From assembly GCF_947241125.1 (NCBI RefSeq), contig NZ_OX365700.1, forward strand, positions 1,723,245-1,787,244: a DNA stretch of 64,000 nucleotides. Direction: 5' to 3'. A program made the position numbers and the translations under genes. The stretch comes from Nitrospira tepida. Its GTDB lineage: Bacteria; Nitrospirota; Nitrospiria; Nitrospirales; Nitrospiraceae. The notes beneath the pieces were generated by a model. The model was not told the origin of the DNA and made no database searches. It was given only the letters and a program-made list of their open reading frames with translations. How positions within the stretch are numbered: position 1 is the first letter of the stretch; each line of letters starts with the position of its first letter. This document shows positions 57,835-64,000 of this stretch, piece after piece.

Positions 57835-59325
57835 TTATTTTTGCGAATACCACCGATAGCCCGAAGCGTTCTGATAGGCGGGCCGGGGCGCGCCGCCAGG
57901 CTTTTCCAGCAGCAGGACTTTGAAGTCGATCAGGCCGAACCAGGCCGGATCGGCAATGTCGTGATAGTGGCAGCCGATGAGTTTCGGCAACATCTCTTTG
58001 ATCGCACCGGCGAGCTCCTGCTCGGTGTAGGCGCGGACGGCGAAGGGTCTTCCCAAGGCCTGACAGAAACGCTGGATGGTATAGGCCGCGCCCGTGCAGA
58101 GCACCTTGGTATCCGGCTTGATGCCGAGGAACGGCGGAAGCGGCAGGTACCGTTCCTGAAAGCCCAGCCACCGCACGGCCTGCCGCAAATGGGTGTATTG
58201 CACTTCATACTCCGTGTGGCCCGGTAATTTCACCGGAGCCGGCCACCCTTCCTCGATTCCGAACTCGGTCAGAAACGCCCGCCCGCCCGGCTTGAGCACC
58301 CGCCAGAGTTCGGCGACAAATCGTAGCGGCCCGAGGTTGAAGATGACCTCATCTGGTGGGTCGGTCTCGATCGGCAGCCGGAGCCGGCGAATCCAGTCCA
58401 ACGCTTCTTGATGCAACGGTGTCTCGCCCCTTCCGGTGAGCAGTTCCTGTTTCGACAGTTTCGCCGGCGTCATGTCGGCCATGTTCTCATTATCGATCAC
58501 GAGATCGATGGAATGGTCCTTCAATGGAAGGAATTCCCCGTTGGCTTGAGTGCCGGTGCAGGTCCAACCGCCTTCCTTCGCGCGTCGCCACTGCAAAGAC
58601 AAAAACGGCCGCGTCACATCGAGCGACAGGTAGTGGATACCCTGCTTCTCGAATGGCAACAGATCCTTGCCCATTTCCCTCGCGACGTAGCCGAGTCCGC
58701 CGCCGACTTCGAGGATGACCTTCGGCTTCGGGGTGAACCAGCCGAGCCGGCGCAATTGCTTGATCAACAGTCGCCCGTAGGTCAGCCCCCCCAGGGCTTC
58801 GTTGGGCTCACGAAACAGGTGGGAGACCGTAGTTTCGATCAGGTCGAAATGGCCGTCGTCCTCCGCCGCCTCCTTGAGGTCTTGCACGTGGAAATCGGCG
58901 AGGTGGGCTTCTCCCTCGAAGCCCTCTTGGCCGGACCAGCCCTCCCGAATCTGCTGGAGTAATACATCCCACTTGGCCTTGTGCCGATGGCCGCCGGGCG
59001 GTTCCGTGCCAAAATAGCAAAGGGAATAGTTGGGCAGGGCCCAACGCTGAAGATGCCAGAGACCGGACTGGCCATCCGGCCCGCAGACCCATTTGCCGTA
59101 CTTCTCCACCAGCGCGCCGACCGTGATTTGGCCGGTCATGGAGCCGAGCATTTCCATGCCGACCCGATTGAGGCGGACCAGTGGCAGGTTGTCGTCGAGG
59201 GGGGCAACCCACCATTCGTCCTGCCCCTGTTGATAGATTACGAGGTCCGGGATGCGCCAGGCCCGTTGGACAAGGATGTTATCCGTGAGGGTCAGCGGGT
59301 CATGGAGGGCGACGGATGGTTTCAT
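57835..59325 (-). CDS. PqqD-like domain fused to a SAM-dependent methyltransferase
   Basis: 496 residues. The first ~90 (LVIYQQGQDEWWVAPLDDNL; VRLNRVGMEMLGSMTGQITV; GALVEKYG) look like the PqqD/RRE fold that binds RiPP leader peptides. A class I methyltransferase follows, with VILEVGGGLGYVAREMGKDL (about residue 205) and DLVIDNENMADMTPAKLSKQ, and later LWRVLKPGGRAFLTEFGIEE. The C-terminal ~120 residues have no recognised family. No precursor peptide or radical-SAM gene is next to it, so a RiPP role is only a hint from the fold. It is convergent with the Ppx gene over the repeat-rich gap. Confidence 0.72.
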   Translation of the reverse strand: MKPSVALHDPLTLTDNILVQRAWRIPDLVIYQQGQDEWWVAPLDDNLPLVRLNRVGMEMLGSMTGQITVGALVEKYGKWVCGPDGQSGLWHLQRWALPNYSLCYFGTEPPGGHRHKAKWDVLLQQIREGWSGQEGFEGEAHLADFHVQDLKEAAEDDGHFDLIETTVSHLFREPNEALGGLTYGRLLIKQLRRLGWFTPKPKVILEVGGGLGYVAREMGKDLLPFEKQGIHYLSLDVTRPFLSLQWRRAKEGGWTCTGTQANGEFLPLKDHSIDLVIDNENMADMTPAKLSKQELLTGRGETPLHQEALDWIRRLRLPIETDPPDEVIFNLGPLRFVAELWRVLKPGGRAFLTEFGIEEGWPAPVKLPGHTEYEVQYTHLRQAVRWLGFQERYLPLPPFLGIKPDTKVLCTGAAYTIQRFCQALGRPFAVRAYTEQELAGAIKEMLPKLIGCHYHDIADPAWFGLIDFKVLLLEKPGGAPRPAYQNASGYRWYSQK

Positions 59326-59461
59326 CGTGCGGTGTGCAGGTGTTGTGGGCGCGAATAAGCGCAGGTCAGCCTACACGATGACCTTTTGCCGGTGCAAGCT
59401 GAGTAGGTAGCGTGAACTCGATGGTTATTGTGGGCAAGGAAGGGAACGAGAAGAGCAGAGG

Positions 59462-59845
59462 TCATGTCTCCGACGAGCCGGACTGCGAATCGGTCACGAC
59501 GAGCATACCTCGCATAATAGGATGGAGTTGGCAGTAATAGGGATAGCGTCCGGGAGGCAGGCCCGGAACCGTGAACTGTCCATCCGGCAGTATAGTGCCG
59601 GAATCGAACATGCACCGCCCTTCTTCATCCACGCAGCCCATGTGGGTGATCGTGTGGGGGGACGCGGTCGGATTGGTCCAATGAATCGCGGTTCCCGATG
59701 GCACGTTGGCCGACACCGGCACGAAGTAGGGCGCTCCGCTGTCAATCGTGATCTGAAGCGGCGGCATGCTGGCTTCCAGCGGAAGCCCAACAAGGCCGAT
59801 AGTGCTGACAGCCAGAATCAGGGCTCGAACAATCGGCGCCTTCAT
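59462..59845 (-). CDS. Secreted cupredoxin (plastocyanin-like type 1 copper protein)
   Basis: 127 residues with a signal peptide (IVRALILAVSTIGLVGLPLEA). The copper ligands are visible: His in TASPHTITHMG, and Cys, His and Met in YPYYCQLHPIMRGMLVV. It acts as a small periplasmic electron carrier. Start ATG 59845 gives a proper signal peptide and GGAAA upstream; the longer frame at 59872 does not. Confidence 0.9.
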   Translation of the reverse strand: MKAPIVRALILAVSTIGLVGLPLEASMPPLQITIDSGAPYFVPVSANVPSGTAIHWTNPTASPHTITHMGCVDEEGRCMFDSGTILPDGQFTVPGLPPGRYPYYCQLHPIMRGMLVVTDSQSGSSET

Positions 59846-59921
59846 GGAATTTCCTTGGGTCCCCTCCACCACGTGCTATTGTACTACATGAGAGACCGCG
59901 CTTGGGAGAAGGATTCATTCG

Positions 59922-61094
59922 ATGGGACGCCTACTTTGGGGGCTGCTTTGCGTGGCGGTCGGGGTCCTGACCCTGCTGCCGCCGCTCAACCGACCCCTCT
60001 GGATCGTCTCGTTGGCCGGGACGGAATGGGGCTATTGGTTTCTGATTCCCGTCCTGCTGCTCTGGCTGCCGGGGTGGCGGGGGAGCGCCATGAGCCGGAT
60101 GGGAGCATGCTTGGGACTGTTTGCCCTCGTATTGCTGATCGCTCCGGTGTTCAAGGCCTGGGCCTACGGAAAGGTCTTGAAGGCGGATATGGCTGTGGCC
60201 ATGGGCCATATCGCGCCGCGCGCGAACGCGGAACACCCGGCGCGCGGCGCCCCGCTCGTCTGGCAGGACCTCTTCCGCGGTGTCAGCTTGCCGCAGGTGG
60301 AGTCCTATGCCATGAGCTATGCCAAGCGCGGGGAGGATGTCGTGTTGGAGGTGGATCTCTACCGCCCGCCGGGCAATGCGCCCGGTTCCGGGGAGCCGAT
60401 CAGGCGTCCGTTGGTCATCGTGCTGCATGACGGGAATTGGGAATCGGGCTCGCGCACCGAGCAGATGAATCTGAACGTGTACCTGACGAACCATGGCTAT
60501 GCGGTCGCCGCGATCGATTATCGGCTGGGCTCTTCCGCTCCTTATCCGGCCGCGCTTGACGATCTCTTTGACGCCATCCAATACCTCAAGGGCCAGGCGC
60601 TCAGCGTGGGGTTCGATTCGCGGCGGATCATCCTGTTGGGGCGGGGAAGCGGCGCCCAACTGGCGCTGTTGGCGGCCTATCGGCGAGTCGATCCCGCAAT
60701 CGTCGGGGTGATTGCTTTGTATCCTCCCACTGACCTTGGCTATTGGTACCTGAATCCGGGGAGCCAGGCCGTGGTGGACGTCAGGAGAGTGCTTCAGAGC
60801 CATCTCGGCGTTGCCTTTGAGATGGTTGGGGCCCGCCCCCTCTACGAAAGCGCCTCACCGCGCACATTCGCCAACGGAGCCCCGCCGACGTTGTTGATTC
60901 ACGGTCTCCGCGACCCGGTGATTCCTTCGGCCCAGAGCGATCGCTTGGCCGAGCGGCTGCATCAATTGCGGGTTCCGCATGTCTATGTCAAACTGCCCTG
61001 GGCCACCCATGGTTGCGACAGCAACTTCCACGGGCCATGCGGGCAGGTGACGACCTATGCCATCGAACGGTTTCTCTCCTTCGTCGCGCCGTAG
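59922..61094 (+). CDS. Membrane-anchored alpha/beta-hydrolase (esterase/lipase)
   Basis: 390 residues. Three N-terminal membrane segments (LLWGLLCVAVGVLTLLPPL; WGYWFLIPVLLLWLPGW; MGACLGLFALVLLIAPVFKA) precede a BD-FAE-type hydrolase: RPLVIVLHDGNWESGS, nucleophile Ser in LLGRGSGAQLALLAAY, Asp in LLIHGLRDPVIPSAQSDRLA and His in KLPWATHGCD. Substrate unknown. Confidence 0.85.
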   Translation: MGRLLWGLLCVAVGVLTLLPPLNRPLWIVSLAGTEWGYWFLIPVLLLWLPGWRGSAMSRMGACLGLFALVLLIAPVFKAWAYGKVLKADMAVAMGHIAPRANAEHPARGAPLVWQDLFRGVSLPQVESYAMSYAKRGEDVVLEVDLYRPPGNAPGSGEPIRRPLVIVLHDGNWESGSRTEQMNLNVYLTNHGYAVAAIDYRLGSSAPYPAALDDLFDAIQYLKGQALSVGFDSRRIILLGRGSGAQLALLAAYRRVDPAIVGVIALYPPTDLGYWYLNPGSQAVVDVRRVLQSHLGVAFEMVGARPLYESASPRTFANGAPPTLLIHGLRDPVIPSAQSDRLAERLHQLRVPHVYVKLPWATHGCDSNFHGPCGQVTTYAIERFLSFVAP

Positions 61095-61173
61095 GGCGCC
61101 TTCCATTCACGAATCTGCCAGCCCGCACCAGACCGTTGATCCCCCGGATCCACCTGCTCAATCGTGTTGCGGC

Positions 61174-62160
61174 ATGCGACCCAGTCTCATCTGCTGGGGC
61201 TTCCTCTGGCTGAGCGCGTTCAGCCTGAACGTGGCGACCACCGCCGCCTTTGAATTGGTCGCCCCGCGACCGTCGACGGTGGTGACGGCTGGTCAATCCA
61301 TCCCTGTTTCGGTTGAGGTCGAGCGCGAGGCAGGAATTCGCAAGATCACCTATTACTGGTATCGGGATGAAGAGGAGCCGGTTCCGCCGCAACTGGCCGA
61401 ACCGGCGCTGATCGCCGATAGCTCGGCCACGCCTCCGTTCGGGGGCCACCTGACCGTGCCGTTGGCGGCGGCAGGGCGGATGCGTCTGCTGGCTGTCGCC
61501 GAGGTGACGCAGGGGCGATTGGGAACCAGGCCCGACTTTGATGAGGTGCTGTTGCAGGTGGAACCGCCGGCTCCGATTGAGACCATTGAGTTCGAGACGG
61601 AGAAGCCCTGGATGGTCCAACCAGTTGGCAAGCTCACGCGAGTGCCGGCCGTGGGCTTGTTCCAGGACGGGCTGGTGCGGGCGATCGATTCCCCCTCGAC
61701 AGGCAGCCAATTTGAGTCCAGCGATTCGAACATCGTCCGGGTGCTCGAAGACGGTTGGATTCGAGTGGAAGGCCCAGGCCGGGCCTCACTTCACGTCGCC
61801 AACCGCGGCAAGGTCGGAACGCTCGATGTTCAGGTGATCGGCGATGATGAACCGAACCGACCCCCCTTGGCAAACCCGGGTGAGGACCAGACGGTCAAAG
61901 GAGGGGCTCGGGTCGTGCTCAGCGGGGTTCAAAGCGTGGACCCGGATGGTGATCCGCTTCGATACGAATGGAGCCAAGTGCGCGGCCTCAAGGTCGATCT
62001 GACCGGACCGAATGAGGCCAAAGCCACGTTCATCGCCCCCAAGGTCTCTGCGAAGCGGCTGCTTCGGTTCCGGTTGCAGGTCACCGACATGAAAGGCCCC
62101 GATACGGTCAAGGGCGCGGACAGTCTGCCGGCCTATCTCAATATTTGGGTCGAACCGTAG
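61174..62160 (+). CDS. Secreted protein with a PKD domain
   Basis: About 328 residues with a signal peptide (LICWGFLWLSAFSLNVATTA). The C-terminal ~100 residues form a PKD-like Ig fold (RPPLANPGEDQTVKGGARVV; LSGVQSVDPDGDPLRYEWSQ; LRFRLQVTDMKGPDTVKGA). The middle has one more beta-rich part that may be a second Ig-like domain. PKD domains bind proteins or glycans outside the cell. ATG 61174 is chosen over 61057 because of the signal peptide. Confidence 0.8.
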   Translation: MRPSLICWGFLWLSAFSLNVATTAAFELVAPRPSTVVTAGQSIPVSVEVEREAGIRKITYYWYRDEEEPVPPQLAEPALIADSSATPPFGGHLTVPLAAAGRMRLLAVAEVTQGRLGTRPDFDEVLLQVEPPAPIETIEFETEKPWMVQPVGKLTRVPAVGLFQDGLVRAIDSPSTGSQFESSDSNIVRVLEDGWIRVEGPGRASLHVANRGKVGTLDVQVIGDDEPNRPPLANPGEDQTVKGGARVVLSGVQSVDPDGDPLRYEWSQVRGLKVDLTGPNEAKATFIAPKVSAKRLLRFRLQVTDMKGPDTVKGADSLPAYLNIWVEP

Positions 62161-62276
62161 ACGTCAGGCCCGAATCATCGAGTACGATTCCGCGGTTGAA
62201 ACCCTCTATTCATTCGTGCTAGATGGTGCCCTCGTGATCAGCATCGATCGGTTGTGACGAGGGAGGAACGCGAACG

Positions 62277-62771
62277 ATGGCCCCTGCGAAAAAGGGTGGA
62301 AAGAAAGCCGGTAAAAAGTCCACGAAGAAGGCCGCCATAAAGCCTGCCAAGAAACCCGTCAAGAAGAAGAGCGCGAAAGCGGCATCGGCTCGCCGAGCGG
62401 GGTCAGTAGCCAAGAAGACGAAGCGGAATCTCCCGAAGAAGGCCAAGCCGGTCAAGAAGCCTGCGAGCAAGGGCGCGGGCAAGACAGAACACAAATCGGA
62501 ACAGAAATCGGTCGCGGTAGGGAAGGCCGCGGCGGCTCCGGTTGAGAAAAAGCCGGCTTCAGCGGGGAAGCCACTCCCGCCCATCGAACCGGACGAAATG
62601 GAGGAGATGGACGAAGAATTGGGAGAGGAGGAGATCGACCTCGGAGAAGAGCCGTTGGAAGATGAAATGTCCGAGGACCTCGCGCTGGACGACGAAGACG
62701 AGGACGTAGGCTACCTCGACAAGTCGGACGATCTACTCGGCAATTCAGGAGACGATTACGACGAACGATAG
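62277..62771 (+). CDS. Histone-H1-like Lys/Ala/Pro-rich protein with an acidic C-terminus
   Basis: 164 residues. The N-terminal ~75 are almost only Lys, Ala, Pro and Gly (KKGGKKAGKKSTKKAAIKPA; KKPVKKKSAKAASARR), as in bacterial H1-like DNA-binding proteins. The C-terminal ~75 are Asp/Glu-rich (EPDEMEEMDEELGEEEIDLG; MSEDLALDDEDEDVGYLD). The opposite charges could self-associate or control nucleic-acid binding. No fold or named family is seen. GAGGGAGG precedes the ATG. Confidence 0.75.
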   Translation: MAPAKKGGKKAGKKSTKKAAIKPAKKPVKKKSAKAASARRAGSVAKKTKRNLPKKAKPVKKPASKGAGKTEHKSEQKSVAVGKAAAAPVEKKPASAGKPLPPIEPDEMEEMDEELGEEEIDLGEEPLEDEMSEDLALDDEDEDVGYLDKSDDLLGNSGDDYDER

Positions 62772-63004
62772 GAGCAGGAGCGGAGGCCGTTCTGCAACCG
62801 TTTAGGATCGGATTATTCCCGGGAGAGTAGCCCATTCCCTCTTACGGGCAGAAGGAGGGGCGTCGACTCTTCCCACCTTTGCTTCCAGGTCATCCGTCTG
62901 GCTGAGTCCGGCGAGTCCGCCACGGTGCCCTTCGCGACTAAGGCCGCCGTTGCGAAGACGGCGAGAATGCTGTCAATCCCTGCTCCTCCCGACGAATCAA
63001 CCGG

Positions 63005-63736
63005 CTACAATCGCCGTCCAGTCATCAGGTAGTAGGCGTCCTCGATCGTGTTCACTTCCCGGATGGTGACGCCCAACTCTACGCTCAAGTGATCCAGGTT
63101 CCAATGGGGATCGTAATACTGCCCTCCGGGGATCAGGATCGTCCGATATCCTTCACGAGCCGCAGCACGGACCTTGTCCGGAATGGTCCCCACCGGACCG
63201 ATGTGTCCGTCCGGATCAATGGTTCCGGTCAATGCAATGCCCCGTTGAATCGGATCTCCCCGTAGCAGCGCTAGAAACCCCACTGTCATCACGGCTCCGG
63301 CGCTGGGTCCGTCGCTGGTCGTGGGGAGGTAGGAATCTCCGCGCACCGAGACCGTTCCAGTGTGGGTGCCGTGCGAGGAGACGGAGGCCCGCTGGATGGC
63401 ATACCGAAAGGCCGCTTCCATCGCCTGAAGATGAGTGGGACCATAGACCACCTCCCGGGCGATCCACCGGAGGGCGATCGGATCGGGGGACGGTTTCTTG
63501 TCCCAATGGATGAGCACCATTTCAAGGACGCCCCGATCATTGCCGTGAAAAGCGGCGAGCAGGGGAATTTCGATTGCCGACTCAATCTGAGCAGAGGATG
63601 GCGGGGCAGCGGCCAGGGCCAGTGATAGAGCCAGGGATGTGACGATGCCGAGCGGCGACCAGGCGGCGCGCGGACAGGGCCCCGCCATTTCGGCCTGCGC
63701 GAGGCCGGAGAGCCGCGATCTGCCAAAGGGCATCAT
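63005..63736 (-). CDS. Secreted Lon-type (S16) protease domain without ATPase
   Basis: About 243 residues with a signal peptide (SPLGIVTSLALSLALAAAPP). The S16 catalytic Ser is in PTTSDGPSAGAVMTVGFLAL and the Lys in VGTIPDKVRAAAREGYRTIL, both in the right order. No AAA+ domain precedes it. Similar stand-alone Lon C-terminal domains act outside the cytoplasm. ATG at 63736 is chosen; the frame upstream of it is not protein-like and the signal peptide then begins near the N-terminus. Confidence 0.82.
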   Translation of the reverse strand: MMPFGRSRLSGLAQAEMAGPCPRAAWSPLGIVTSLALSLALAAAPPSSAQIESAIEIPLLAAFHGNDRGVLEMVLIHWDKKPSPDPIALRWIAREVVYGPTHLQAMEAAFRYAIQRASVSSHGTHTGTVSVRGDSYLPTTSDGPSAGAVMTVGFLALLRGDPIQRGIALTGTIDPDGHIGPVGTIPDKVRAAAREGYRTILIPGGQYYDPHWNLDHLSVELGVTIREVNTIEDAYYLMTGRRL

Positions 63737-64000
63737 GGCGATAGTGTAGCCGGTGAGGCAGATTCCGTGAATCGATCTCGAAGAAATGGGGCGCGCCCGC
63801 GAATCTCGCCGGTCGAGAAACCGCGAGTGTGGCAGGAGACTTGTCAGAGTCTTCACTCTCCAATCAAGAGGGTCCTGCAACTCGGCAGTGTTGTGATCAT
63901 CTGGATGAGCGGTTTGTCCGGCGTCGGCCCTGTCCTGTCCTGTGAACTCTCGGTCGGCCGTGAATCTCAGAATGTGGTGTACGTCCGGCATCTTGGGGCG

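Overview
The window is GC-rich chromosomal DNA, most consistent with a nitrite-oxidising or comammox-type Nitrospira (phylum Nitrospirota). That placement is inferred from the gene set: ammonium, nitrite and cyanate handling genes packed together, an HAO-like octaheme cytochrome c beside a b6-type cytochrome b and a Rieske protein, several Amt transporters, and a GlnE adenylyltransferase split over two genes. No rRNA or tRNA gene was seen, so the assignment is not proven.

Positions 1-19986 form a nitrogen supercluster, all on the + strand. It runs NAD synthetase (cut by the left edge), an outer-membrane protein, amt1, the P-II protein, glnD, glnA, an NrtABC-type ABC transporter, cyanase, amt2, a small winged-helix protein, amt3, Rieske protein, cytochrome b, octaheme cytochrome c and a siroheme nitrite reductase (NirA). 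Ammonium, nitrite and cyanate would be taken up, converted to ammonia and fixed by GlnA. P-II, GlnD and the GlnE proteins at 24.1-28.2 kb sense and modify this flow. The Rieske and cytochrome b proteins carry unusual changes at positions tied to the Qo quinol-oxidation site.

Positions 20.0-24.05 kb are an accessory patch. It holds a Phd/VapC toxin-antitoxin pair with a clear palindromic operator, a 353-bp cassette bounded by perfect 16-bp inverted repeats, a dead RelE fragment, and an RHS polymorphic-toxin tip with a lipoprotein, enclosed by near-perfect 26-bp inverted repeats.

Positions 24.1-33.1 kb hold the divergent GlnE pair, groEL/groES with an RpoH-type sigma gene upstream on the same strand, and a NarK-type nitrate/nitrite transporter. 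Positions 33.2-45.1 kb are a riboflavin, nusB and purine block (ribBA, ribH, nusB, purB, purC, purS, purQ, purL, purF). A roughly 2.55-kb foreign insert between purQ and purL carries a TIR-like putative defence gene, a DUF433 gene and an antitoxin/ParE pair; three single-base frameshifts break this insert. Positions 45.2-64 kb are mostly single genes: a stand-alone lasso-peptide B2-like protein, a thiol-disulfide protein, a TPR protein, methyltransferases, RecG, Ppx/GppA, a PqqD-like/methyltransferase fusion, a cupredoxin, an esterase, a PKD-domain protein, a histone-like charged protein and a secreted Lon-type protease domain.

The most distinctive non-coding signal is a family of five structured repeats (two tandem pairs and one single). 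Each has a GC stem whose sequence differs between copies while pairing is kept, followed by the nearly fixed tail AAGCGAAGCTTGGTATGG. Each tandem pair ends directly on the Shine-Dalgarno sequence of a gene.
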